This document shows, piece after piece, positions 26,163 through 33,847 of a DNA stretch of 64,000 nucleotides; position 1 is the stretch's first letter; every line of letters starts with the position of its first letter. The translations under genes were made by a program, and so were the position numbers. The notes under the pieces were generated by a model. The model searched no databases. It was not told where the DNA came from and worked only from the letters and a program-made list of their open reading frames with translations. The stretch covers positions 1 to 64,000 of the forward strand of contig JAFXLL010000007.1 of the NCBI GenBank assembly GCA_017531225.1. The letters are read 5' to 3'. This stretch comes from Bacteroidales bacterium (GTDB lineage Bacteria > Bacteroidota > Bacteroidia > Bacteroidales > F082).

Positions 26163-26182
26163 CTCCCTCAATCTGACCCGAC

Positions 26183-27271
26183 ATGAACATCGACGGAATC
26201 CTACATAAGCAAGACCTCAACAAAGAAGAGATCAAGCTCCTTTTGGCTGCCGAAGGCGACGACAAGAAGAGGCTCTTCGACCGTGCCCTGCAGGTGAAGT
26301 TCGAGCATTTAGACAACTACGTCCATCTGCGCGGCCTCATCGAGTACAGCAACATCTGCACTAAATACTGCCTCTACTGCGGTGTACGGAGCAAGAATCC
26401 AAACTTTACTCGGTACCAGCTCAGCGACGAGGAAGTAATTGAGTGTGCCAAGTTGGCGCATGAACTGGGCTATGGCTCCGTGGCCTTGCAAAGCGGCGAA
26501 CGCTCCGACAAGGAGTTCACCGACAAGATCACACATCTGGTCAAGGAGATTAAGAAGATTGATAACGGGAGTTTGGGCATCACCCTGTCGCTGGGCGAAC
26601 AGAGCGAAGAGGTCTACAAAGAGTGGTTCGAAGCCGGCGCGCACCGTTACCTGCTACGCATCGAAGCAAGCAACGAAGAACTCTATTATAAGATCCATCC
26701 GCATGATGCCAAACACGACTTCAAAACGCGATTGAACTGCATTGACACCTTGCTGAAACTCGGCTACCAGACTGGCACCGGAGTGATGGTGGGACTCCCC
26801 TTCCAGACCCTCGACGACCTCGCCGGAGACCTGCTCTTCTTCAAGCAGAAAGACGTAGCCATGGTGGGCATGGGACCTTTCATCCCCCACCCTGACACGC
26901 CGCTTTGGCAGTATAGAGACCAGATTCCGACAGCTGAGAAACGCATGGAGCTGACCTTAAAAATGATCGCCATACTCCGCCTGATGATGCCAGAAATCAA
27001 CATGGTGGCCGCCACGGCTAACCAAACGGTCGATCCGATGGGACGCGAGAAAGCCATCGCTGTCGGGGCCAATGTCATCATGCCCAACCTCACGCCAAAC
27101 GAGTTCCGAGAGAACTACCTCATCTACCCTGACAAGGCCTGCGTCAAAGACAAACCCGACCAATGCCAAACCTGCCTGGATGTGAGACTGGCGGCTATTG
27201 GACATCGGGTTTTATATAACGCTTGGGGGGATTCGGTGGCGTTTACAAAAAAGATAAAAGATAAAAGATAA
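26183..27271 (+). CDS. hydE: [FeFe]-hydrogenase maturase HydE (radical SAM)
   Basis: Radical SAM enzyme that works with HydF and HydG to build the H-cluster of [FeFe]-hydrogenase; HydE is linked to the dithiomethylamine bridge. The 362-residue product has the CX3CX2C cluster motif at Cys59, Cys63 and Cys66 (NICTKYCLYCGVR) and the C-terminal CX7CX2C at Cys320, Cys328 and Cys331, which in known HydE binds a second, auxiliary iron-sulfur cluster. This second motif and the MVAATANQTVDP segment favour HydE over the related PylB and BioB. hydF, hydG and the hydrogenase are not in the window. The stop codon lies in the third heptamer of an AGATAAA array. Confidence 0.9.
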   Translation: MNIDGILHKQDLNKEEIKLLLAAEGDDKKRLFDRALQVKFEHLDNYVHLRGLIEYSNICTKYCLYCGVRSKNPNFTRYQLSDEEVIECAKLAHELGYGSVALQSGERSDKEFTDKITHLVKEIKKIDNGSLGITLSLGEQSEEVYKEWFEAGAHRYLLRIEASNEELYYKIHPHDAKHDFKTRLNCIDTLLKLGYQTGTGVMVGLPFQTLDDLAGDLLFFKQKDVAMVGMGPFIPHPDTPLWQYRDQIPTAEKRMELTLKMIAILRLMMPEINMVAATANQTVDPMGREKAIAVGANVIMPNLTPNEFRENYLIYPDKACVKDKPDQCQTCLDVRLAAIGHRVLYNAWGDSVAFTKKIKDKR

Positions 27272-27272
27272 A
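27252..27272 (+). repeat. Heptamer array, AGATAAA type, at the hydE stop
   Basis: Three perfect AGATAAA units (27252-27258, 27259-27265, 27266-27272), then AGTTAAT. TAA at 27255, 27262 and 27269 covers all three frames; hydE ends at the last one. The array also encodes the last residues of HydE (KDKR). Confidence 0.9.
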
Positions 27273-27280
27273 AGTTAATA

Positions 27281-28060
27281 GTGGAAAAGATAGGAAAATA
27301 CGAATTCATTGCCGAGCCGTTCCATTGCGACTTCTCGGGACGACTTTGTCTGGGACATCTGGGCAACGACTTGCTTAATGCAGCCGACTTCCACTCTACC
27401 GACCGTGGCTTCGGCATGAAATACCTCATGACCATCCATCGATCCTGGGTACTGTCAAGACTATCCATCGAAATGACCGAGATGCCCTCTCAATATGAGC
27501 GCTTCACCGTCGAAACCTGGGTGGAAAGCGCCATGAGATTCTTTACCCAGCGCAACTTTCAAATCGCCGAAAGCAACGGTAAAGTCTATGGCTACGGCAG
27601 ATCTGTATGGGCCATGATCGACACTCAGACAAGACAGCCAGCCGACATCTTCGCCATCAACGACGGCACTATCAATCAATGGATTGAGACCGACAAACCT
27701 TGTCCCATCGAGAAAGGCGATCGTGTAAAGATGGATCATAACGCCGAGTTGGTCCGCACAATCGACGTGTATTATCACGACATCGACATCAACGGACACG
27801 TCAATTCCATCAAGTACATCGAGCACGTCATCGATTTATGGGACATTTCGTGGTACCGCGAGCATCGGATCAAACGTTTCGACATCGCCTACGTAGCCGA
27901 GACCCATCAAGGCGACAAGCTTAGCTTTTACAGGGAACAAACAGGCGAACAGACCTATTGCGTGCGGTTAGTGAAGACAGATCAAAACACACTTCAAGAC
28001 ACCGAGGTTTGTCGGTGCAAAATCCTGTTCACCTCGCACCTCATTCAGCGCCCTCAATAA
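27281..28060 (+). CDS. Acyl-ACP thioesterase (FatA-like)
   Basis: Hydrolyses acyl-acyl carrier protein to free fatty acid and ACP, ending fatty acid synthesis. The 259-residue protein is two tandem hot-dog domains. The first contains LGNDLLNAADFH and the second the catalytic DIDINGHVNSIKYIEHVID, where the N-x-H motif is in the expected place. It belongs to the bacterial PF01643 family. The start is GTG (27281), 9 bp after hydE; no ATG lies nearby that keeps the N-terminal motif KYEFIAEPFHCDFSGR. It is co-transcribed with hydE and its 3' end overlaps the convergent AI-2E-family gene by 20 bp. Confidence 0.88.
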   Translation: MEKIGKYEFIAEPFHCDFSGRLCLGHLGNDLLNAADFHSTDRGFGMKYLMTIHRSWVLSRLSIEMTEMPSQYERFTVETWVESAMRFFTQRNFQIAESNGKVYGYGRSVWAMIDTQTRQPADIFAINDGTINQWIETDKPCPIEKGDRVKMDHNAELVRTIDVYYHDIDINGHVNSIKYIEHVIDLWDISWYREHRIKRFDIAYVAETHQGDKLSFYREQTGEQTYCVRLVKTDQNTLQDTEVCRCKILFTSHLIQRPQ

Positions 28061-29198
28061 GCTTATCCTCCTCGCTGAGGTCAGGAACAAGCCGTTGAAT
28101 GATCTTGAAGCGATAGAAGAAGCGGACAGCGATGACACGGATCACGGTGTATGCTGGGATAGCTACTAGCATGCCCACGATGCCACCGATATGGCCTGCC
28201 ATCAAGAAGACGATGAAGATCTCCAACGGATGAGCCTTGATGCTCGTAGAGTAAATCAAAGGCTGGAAGACGAAATTGTCGATCAACTGAACCGCCAACA
28301 TGATGGCTAAGATAATGAGACCGAACAGCCACACATTCACATCCAGTCCGATGCCTGGAATACCCGCCTTCAGAATCATGCCCAACAGCGCGCCTATCAC
28401 CTCGCCGATAAGAGGACCGATATAAGGAATGATATTCAAGATGCCCGCGATAACGGCAATACCAAGGGCATAGCTGACATTAAGACGCGCGATAAGCCAA
28501 ATCCCCAGGAAGTTGATCAAGGCAACGCCCAACATTTCCAGCAACAAGCCAACGAAATAACGTGAAAGCAGCTGTCTGATCTCGTCGAGCGTCTTGCTCA
28601 CCATTTGCTCAATCTTATTGGGCACCAAAGCGCAGATAATCCTTCCGAAAAGCGTTTCATCCTTCAGAAAGAAGAATGAAATGAACGACACGGTGAACAC
28701 GCCGACGACAATATCAACGACTACACTGGCCACCGATCCCACAAAGCCTGTCACACCGCTGAAGCTCAAAGCGTCAGAAAGGACTTTCAACAGCGAGGTG
28801 ATCAGATTGAAGTCCGGACCCAGGCCAGGGAAAATCCCGATCAGCCACTGGTTGATACCTTCAATCCAGCTCGTCCCCGAAACAGTCGAATCGCTTGCCA
28901 CCGAGGCTTCGTTGATGATGTTCATCACCATAGGAATCATCACAGCAATGATCAACGCCAACATGGCGACGATGATGAGAATGGTCAGCAACGCCGATAT
29001 CCAATCAGGAATATGCAACTTCTTGATGTGGATCTTTCTGAAGATTCGCACAATCGGATGCCCAATCAGCGAAACCACCACGGCGCTAAGAATGTAAATC
29101 AGCACATTACTGAAAATGCAACAAATGGCGATTATGGCCGCCAAACCCGCAATCTTGATGATGTAATCAGCCAACCTGTTGATACTGCTTTGTCCCAT
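28041..29198 (-). CDS. AI-2E family transporter (PerM-like)
   Basis: A 385-residue inner-membrane protein with about eight spans, in the order typical of the PF01594 family: two N-terminal spans around IKIAGLAAIIAICCIFSNVLIY, a soluble loop (about 105-145), then FISFFFLKDE, YFVGLLLEMLGVALINFLGIWLI, and the conserved NIIPYIGPLIGEVIGALLG and LAVQLIDNFVFQPLI motifs. Family members export small molecules or act as Na+/H+ antiporters; a role in AI-2 export is known only for some. Substrate here is unknown. Confidence 0.88.
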   Translation of the reverse strand: MGQSSINRLADYIIKIAGLAAIIAICCIFSNVLIYILSAVVVSLIGHPIVRIFRKIHIKKLHIPDWISALLTILIIVAMLALIIAVMIPMVMNIINEASVASDSTVSGTSWIEGINQWLIGIFPGLGPDFNLITSLLKVLSDALSFSGVTGFVGSVASVVVDIVVGVFTVSFISFFFLKDETLFGRIICALVPNKIEQMVSKTLDEIRQLLSRYFVGLLLEMLGVALINFLGIWLIARLNVSYALGIAVIAGILNIIPYIGPLIGEVIGALLGMILKAGIPGIGLDVNVWLFGLIILAIMLAVQLIDNFVFQPLIYSTSIKAHPLEIFIVFLMAGHIGGIVGMLVAIPAYTVIRVIAVRFFYRFKIIQRLVPDLSEEDKLIEGAE

Positions 29199-29218
29199 TT
29201 TATAAACAATTTATATGG

Positions 29219-29226
29219 CAAATTTA
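29219..29226 (-). promoter_or_regulatory. Promoter -7 element for the AI-2E-family gene
   Basis: TAAATTTG on the minus strand, 20 bp before the ATG. Confidence 0.5.
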
Positions 29227-29246
29227 GTAAATATTTTAAATTTTGA

Positions 29247-29254
29247 TATTTTTG
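29247..29254 (+). promoter_or_regulatory. Promoter -7 element for the 337-residue secreted protein
   Basis: TATTTTTG, 19 bp before the ATG at 29274. Confidence 0.55.
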
Positions 29255-29273
29255 CGTTTTAAAACTGATAAAA

Positions 29274-30287
29274 ATGAAAAAACTATTCCTCGCACTACTC
29301 ATCTGTCTAAGTACATCTTTTGTTTTCGCCGATAGCGTCTTCATCGAAGGTTTTGAATACGGAAACCACGACTATACCGTTCCCGTTGGATGGACTTGCG
29401 ATGACAATTCATGGTTGAGCGGTTACCTCGAGAAGGATCACAACCGCATTGCCCATTCAGGCAACTGGTACGCCTTTACCGAGGCCACTGACTCGTGGAT
29501 GTTCATGGAGTTGTACATGAGCGACGAGCTCAAATACCGTTACCATTTCTGGGGAATTTCAGACGGAACATACGATATTGAGTTTTGGGCAGGCAGCGGT
29601 CCCTCGACCAGCCAGATGACCACCTTGTTATTCACCAAGACGGTGAGCAGCGGAGAGTATGAGCGTTTTTCAGAATACATCGAAACGATTGCCGTCGATT
29701 ACCAGTATTTTGGCATTCACGCCATCGCCCACGAAGGCGCCTATTGCCTCACCATTGATGACATTTTGGTGGACATGGTCGGAAAGTACAACCTTGAAGT
29801 CACCCCCGAGCGAATTGACGCATTCATGATGCCCGGAGAGCAGATCACCATCGAGTATGACGTTCAAAATACAGGTTATGAGGACTTGCATATTTACATG
29901 ACGCCTTACACCGATTATTTCAATGACATTTCTTTCACTGAAGACGGCTTCAACTACAGCTCCTTCCCCACCGTTGCCGACCAGGTGGTGCATTGCACCT
30001 GCACTGCAACGCTCAAGCCCGACACCGAGCTGGGCAGCGTCTGTTTTATGGATATCATGTTCACCGTGAGTTGCGACTGCGTGACACGAATGCTCACCTT
30101 ATGGGTGACCGTGGGACATGACACCACTGGAATTGAAGAATTTGATGACGAAGAAGGCCTAAAGCATGTGGAGGTATACGACCTCACAGGCAAAAAAGTG
30201 AACTCCTCCGACCTGAAGGCTGGCATCTATATTGAAAGGACAACCACCTCACAGGGGGTATCCATCAAAAAAATCTTTAAGCAATAA
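29274..30287 (+). CDS. Secreted adhesin-like protein with short T9SS-type tail
   Basis: A 337-residue protein with signal peptide (MKKLFLALLICLSTSFVFA). Residues about 20-170 form a cleaved-adhesin/choice-of-anchor-like domain (FIEGFEYGNHDYTVPVGW, WMFMELYMSD, CLTIDDILVDM). Residues about 175-285 are an Ig-like region (EQITIEYDVQNTGYEDL). The last 50 residues (VEVYDLTGKKVNSSDLKAG, then IYIERTT and KIFKQ) look like the second half of a type A T9SS sorting domain, though the usual YPNP segment is missing. Surface or secreted location is likely. Ends 2 bp from the convergent metal-GTPase gene. Confidence 0.7.
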   Translation: MKKLFLALLICLSTSFVFADSVFIEGFEYGNHDYTVPVGWTCDDNSWLSGYLEKDHNRIAHSGNWYAFTEATDSWMFMELYMSDELKYRYHFWGISDGTYDIEFWAGSGPSTSQMTTLLFTKTVSSGEYERFSEYIETIAVDYQYFGIHAIAHEGAYCLTIDDILVDMVGKYNLEVTPERIDAFMMPGEQITIEYDVQNTGYEDLHIYMTPYTDYFNDISFTEDGFNYSSFPTVADQVVHCTCTATLKPDTELGSVCFMDIMFTVSCDCVTRMLTLWVTVGHDTTGIEEFDDEEGLKHVEVYDLTGKKVNSSDLKAGIYIERTTTSQGVSIKKIFKQ

Positions 30288-30288
30288 C

Positions 30289-31497
30289 TTATACTGAAAG
30301 GCACTCATCCAAAGCCTTGGTGATTGCCTCTTGATCCATGTGCTGGCCAATGAAGACCAGTTTCTGCATGCGGTCGCCATAGGTCTCATCCCAGTCGCGA
30401 CGCAGGCCTGCATCTTGTGCCATCATCTCACGGAGCTCGTTTTCTGGCATGGTAGCAAACCAAGCACCAGCATTGCGGAGCTGTACCTGCTTACCTGCTT
30501 GCTCGAAGATGTAGCATACCTCATCCTCGTTCTTGAACCAGCAGATGCCTTTGGCACGGATCACGTTACGCGGCATCTTACGGGCTACAAACTCATCGAA
30601 ACGGGCGAGGTTAAAGGGCTTACGGCGGAAATAAACAAAGGTTCCAATGCCATATTCTTCGGCTTCACCCTCTTCATGATCATGGTGATGATGGTGGTGG
30701 TGATGACCTTCTTCGTGATCGTGGTCGTCGTCATCATCATCGTCATGATGGTCTTCCGGCTCGTTATGGCCTTCAACCTCACGGATCCAAGTGGCGGAGG
30801 TAGCCACCTCGTCGAAGTCGAACATACGGGTGTTCAGAATCTTGTCGAAATCGATGTCGCAGTAGTCGCACTCGATGATCTCGGCCTTAGGCTGCAAGGC
30901 ACGGATGATCTGCTTGATGCGTCCGCGTTCAGAGTCGGAGACTTCGGAGGCCTTGTTCAGCAGGATGATATTGCAGAACTCAATCTGTTGGATCACGAGG
31001 CTCTCGAGGTCGTCCTCCTTCAAGGTTTTACCCACGAGGTTCTCGCCGCAGGAGAACTCATCCTGCAAGCGAAGGGCATCCACCACGGTGACGATGCAGT
31101 CGAGGCGTGCGAGGCCATCTTTATAATATTCATAACCCATGCGGGGATAGGTGCAGAGTGTCTGGGCGATCGGCTCCGGCTCGCAGATGCCGCTGGCCTC
31201 GATGACGATGTAGTCGAACTTACGCATGGAGGTGATTTCGCTCAGTTGCTTCACCAGGTCCATCTTCAGCGTGCAGCAAATGCAGCCGTTTTGAAGGGCC
31301 ATCAGGCTGTCGTCTCCCTGACCGACGACACCACCTTTTTCAATCAGGTCGGCATCGATATTGACCTCGCCGAGGTCGTTGACAATGACGGCAAACTTAA
31401 TGCCCTTGCGGTTGTTAAGAATCTTGTTTACCAGTGTGGTCTTGCCGCTGCCGAGGTAGCCAGTGAGCAGCAAAGTGGGTATTTGAGGTACTGCCAT
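30289..31497 (-). CDS. CobW/COG0523-family metal-trafficking GTPase with His/Asp-rich insert
   Basis: A 402-residue G3E GTPase. It has Walker A GYLGSGKTTL (about residues 13-22), the family CxCC motif at Cys72, Cys74 and Cys75 (GCICCTL), the DLGEVNID switch region, and NKASEVSDSE near the NKxD position. Between the GTPase and the C-terminal domain (residues about 244-277) is a run of mixed His, Asp and Glu, including eight His in a row, fit to hold Zn2+, Ni2+ or Co2+. Such proteins deliver metals, often under zinc limitation. I start at MAVPQIPT because the upstream part overlaps the promoter. No Zur-type palindrome was found by eye. Confidence 0.9.
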   Translation of the reverse strand: MAVPQIPTLLLTGYLGSGKTTLVNKILNNRKGIKFAVIVNDLGEVNIDADLIEKGGVVGQGDDSLMALQNGCICCTLKMDLVKQLSEITSMRKFDYIVIEASGICEPEPIAQTLCTYPRMGYEYYKDGLARLDCIVTVVDALRLQDEFSCGENLVGKTLKEDDLESLVIQQIEFCNIILLNKASEVSDSERGRIKQIIRALQPKAEIIECDYCDIDFDKILNTRMFDFDEVATSATWIREVEGHNEPEDHHDDDDDDDHDHEEGHHHHHHHHDHEEGEAEEYGIGTFVYFRRKPFNLARFDEFVARKMPRNVIRAKGICWFKNEDEVCYIFEQAGKQVQLRNAGAWFATMPENELREMMAQDAGLRRDWDETYGDRMQKLVFIGQHMDQEAITKALDECLSV

Positions 31498-31523
31498 AAT
31501 GTTCTTGTTTTGATTTAGGGGTG

Positions 31524-31531
31524 CAAAAGTA
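31524..31531 (-). promoter_or_regulatory. Promoter -7 element for the CobW-like gene
   Basis: TACTTTTG on the minus strand, 26 bp before the ATG at 31497. Confidence 0.5.
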
Positions 31532-31552
31532 ATTCTTTTTCTTGAAAAGTGG

Positions 31553-31560
31553 TATCTTTG
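31553..31560 (+). promoter_or_regulatory. Promoter -7 element for the SprT-like gene, almost touching its ATG
   Basis: TATCTTTG ends 4 bp before the ATG at 31565, which predicts a leaderless or nearly leaderless mRNA. Confidence 0.6.
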
Positions 31561-31564
31561 CGAC

Positions 31565-32191
31565 ATGAAAAACGAAGAGCTTCAAATCCTGCAACGTTAC
31601 TTCCCAGCCGCTGCCGTCCCCATGGTGGCGGAGGCCTATGCGCAGTCGCGTTTCCAGCTGAAGTTCAAGAAGCCAAGAAACTCAAAGTTAGGCGATTTCC
31701 GTCCACCAAGAGGCATCAATGGGATTTGCTGCATCACCCTCAACGGCGACCTCAACCCTTATCAGATGCTGGTGACTTTTGTGCATGAGTTCGCCCATTA
31801 CATGGTCTATGTGAATTACCCCAGGCGCCGATTGGAGCCACATGGCGAAGAGTGGAAGCAGACTTTCGCGCAGCTGCTCCTACCCTATCTGAAGCCCGAG
31901 ATCTTCCCTGAAGACATCATCATCGCCTTGAAACGGCATCTCCAGCATATCAAAGCCAGCTCCACTGCCGATGCCAATCTCGCCAAGGTAATGAAACGCT
32001 ATGACTCCAATCCTTCTGGAGACAAGCCATTAACCGTGGACGACATCCCCGAAGGAGCCGTCTTCCAACTGGGTAATGGCATGAGATTCAAAAAAGGTCC
32101 GAAACGCCGCACCCGCTATCAATGCGAATGTTTGGATAATGGTAGAACGTATAGCGTTTCCGGCTTAGCTGAAGTGATCTTCAGCAAATAG
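31565..32191 (+). CDS. SprT-like zinc metalloprotease domain protein
   Basis: A 208-residue cytoplasmic protein with the zinc-binding HEFAHY (HExxH) at His74-His78, preceded by FRPPRGINGICCITLN and followed by PHGEEWKQTF, where a third ligand His is likely. This is the SprT/SPRTN-like PF10263 core; the second half (YQCECLDNGRTY) lacks a full four-Cys zinc ribbon and has only two Cys. Bacterial members are little studied; the eukaryotic relative cleaves DNA-protein crosslinks. Its last 24 codons overlap the convergent GLUG-protein gene over 73 bp. Confidence 0.8.
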   Translation: MKNEELQILQRYFPAAAVPMVAEAYAQSRFQLKFKKPRNSKLGDFRPPRGINGICCITLNGDLNPYQMLVTFVHEFAHYMVYVNYPRRRLEPHGEEWKQTFAQLLLPYLKPEIFPEDIIIALKRHLQHIKASSTADANLAKVMKRYDSNPSGDKPLTVDDIPEGAVFQLGNGMRFKKGPKRRTRYQCECLDNGRTYSVSGLAEVIFSK

Positions 32192-33768
32192 TTTCCAGCC
32201 TGCAATTCACTGACATTCGCTTCATTGGAACCTTGAACAGTCTTTACCAGCTGACCCAACGTGTTGAACACTTGAATTTCGGTAGCTTCAACGCCTTGAA
32301 TATGAACAAAATCCGTGGCAGGATTAGGATAAACCAAAACCGCTGGAGCCTCGAATGATGACACTGCCACATTGGACTCGGTGGTGAAATAACGTGGTGA
32401 GCTAACCCAAAGAATACCATCATCGAACTTTAACGACAGCATATAGCCATACAAAGTGTCAGGGATAAGGTTCTCAATGAGGAGTTCAACATGATCTTCA
32501 ACATCGATAATCACATTATACATCTCGTTGATTGCTCCATCGTCCATATCGTAATAGGAGAACTTGGCTTCCACAAAGTGACCATTGCCTTGGTGAATGT
32601 CAGCAGAGAGTTTCGCTGAAGTAGCGGTAATGTCACTTGCTTCCCAAACCTTGTAATCGGAAAGGCCATGGATGGGATAGCCGTTATTGGTGCCATCGTC
32701 CATCACGTAGGCATGAGCGTAGTTATCGACCGTATTCTTGAACTCCTCGGTCTGCATCTCGGCAGAGGTCATGCTGGTGCCATAAGCCGTGGTGCCGCCG
32801 CAGGTATTCAGGAAATAGCAGTTGGTAACCGAAAGCGAGGACTCGTCTTTTGTCGGGTTGATAGGGCTGACCATGCCGAAGATGCCGCCTTTGGTGGAAG
32901 CATTAAGGGTTCCCACGTTATAGCAACTCTCAATGCTCACTTCATTCTCCTGCAAGGTGGCTCCAAGTATGCCAGCCGCCACGCTCAATAAAGTAGCATT
33001 AGACGTAATGGTAGCTGTGTTATAACATTCTTTAATCTGGGCTTTATTCATCGCTATTCCGACGATGCCGCCAGCGCCCGCTGCCGCAGTGACGCCACCA
33101 TTATTGGTTGCGTTGATGCTTCCTGAGAACGAGCACTCTTCAACGACACTGTTCTCAGCCGCAAGTGCCACAATACCGCCTACGCCACAGAAAGATCCGT
33201 TGTTGCTCACGGTGATGGTGCCTGAGAAACTGCACTGGAACAGCATGGCATTGTCAGCCATACCGCCTACGATACCACCAGCGCTGGTACCTGTGGAAGT
33301 GATGTTGCCATTGGTTACCGACAGGTGCCTGATCTGTCCGAAGTCATTCTCTCCAATGATGCCGCCCCATTCGCCGCCAAGACCTCCAAACAAGCCGCAC
33401 ACATCGGCACTCGACTGGATCTTCAGATGATCAATATTGTGATACCAAGCGTCGAAAATGCCTGCGAAATAATAGCCTTCCATATTCATGTTGACGTTAC
33501 CGATTGGCGTCCAGTTGATGTCATTCAGGTCGAAATCGTCGGTCATCAGGAAGTAGGTATGTCTGAAGACTGCTGAGCCTTGGGCCTGATAGCCCTCGTT
33601 GACCTTTTCAGCGAGATAAGCTAAATTGGCGGCTGTCTCAATCAGATACGGATCGCTTTCGGTGCCGCTGCCGTTGGTCCAGGGTTCGGAACTGCCGTCC
33701 CATACGTTGACGGCCATCAGGTTAGATGCCAGAAAGATGGCAATAAGGGTGAAGAAAAGTTGCTTCAT
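32119..33768 (-). CDS. T9SS protein with GLUG repeats
   Basis: A 549-residue exported protein with signal peptide (MKQLFFTLIAIFLASNLMA). Residues about 20-165 contain WTNGSGTESDPYLIETAANLAYLA, the usual start of GLUG-type surface proteins. Residues about 165-300 hold repeated units of the form GGIVG...C.FSG.I..., a right-handed beta-helix or solenoid typical of IgA-protease-like GLUG motifs. A fibronectin-III-like domain lies at about 370-465, then a type A T9SS sorting domain from about 475 (VYPNPATDFVHIQG to NYLLKIT). The final 17 residues (up to KHSH) are encoded antisense to the end of the SprT-like gene. Probable surface adhesin. Confidence 0.8.
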   Translation of the reverse strand: MKQLFFTLIAIFLASNLMAVNVWDGSSEPWTNGSGTESDPYLIETAANLAYLAEKVNEGYQAQGSAVFRHTYFLMTDDFDLNDINWTPIGNVNMNMEGYYFAGIFDAWYHNIDHLKIQSSADVCGLFGGLGGEWGGIIGENDFGQIRHLSVTNGNITSTGTSAGGIVGGMADNAMLFQCSFSGTITVSNNGSFCGVGGIVALAAENSVVEECSFSGSINATNNGGVTAAAGAGGIVGIAMNKAQIKECYNTATITSNATLLSVAAGILGATLQENEVSIESCYNVGTLNASTKGGIFGMVSPINPTKDESSLSVTNCYFLNTCGGTTAYGTSMTSAEMQTEEFKNTVDNYAHAYVMDDGTNNGYPIHGLSDYKVWEASDITATSAKLSADIHQGNGHFVEAKFSYYDMDDGAINEMYNVIIDVEDHVELLIENLIPDTLYGYMLSLKFDDGILWVSSPRYFTTESNVAVSSFEAPAVLVYPNPATDFVHIQGVEATEIQVFNTLGQLVKTVQGSNEANVSELQAGNYLLKITSAKPETLYVLPLSKHSH

Positions 33769-33797
33769 AATTTTTCAAATAACCGGTTTTGGGTCTG

Positions 33798-33805
33798 CAA
33801 AAATA
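33798..33805 (-). promoter_or_regulatory. Promoter -7 element for the GLUG-protein gene
   Basis: TATTTTTG on the minus strand, 29 bp before the ATG. Confidence 0.5.
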
Positions 33806-33817
33806 ACAAATTCTGTG

Positions 33818-33825
33818 TATCTTTG
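33818..33825 (+). promoter_or_regulatory. Promoter -7 element for uvrD-DUF4290-murA
   Basis: TATCTTTG, 22 bp before the helicase ATG; only 12 bp from the divergent minus-strand box. Confidence 0.6.
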
Positions 33826-33847
33826 CACCTTAATTTGAAAGCGTAAA

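Larger units (their letters stand above)
25753..26182. other. 430-bp divergent intergenic region between the large T9SS gene and hydE
   Basis: It contains the approximately 250-nt leader of the T9SS gene with its terminator-like hairpin, the minus-strand -7 box, an AT-rich stretch (26015-26110), and the hydE -7 box. No other gene is visible. Confidence 0.7.

Noticed and set aside
30331-31518. A 395-codon open frame on the plus strand opposite the CobW-like gene
   Set aside because: It is the exact antisense of a well-supported GTPase gene; its sequence is hydrophobic and His/Val-rich in the way expected from mirrored codons, with no family motif.
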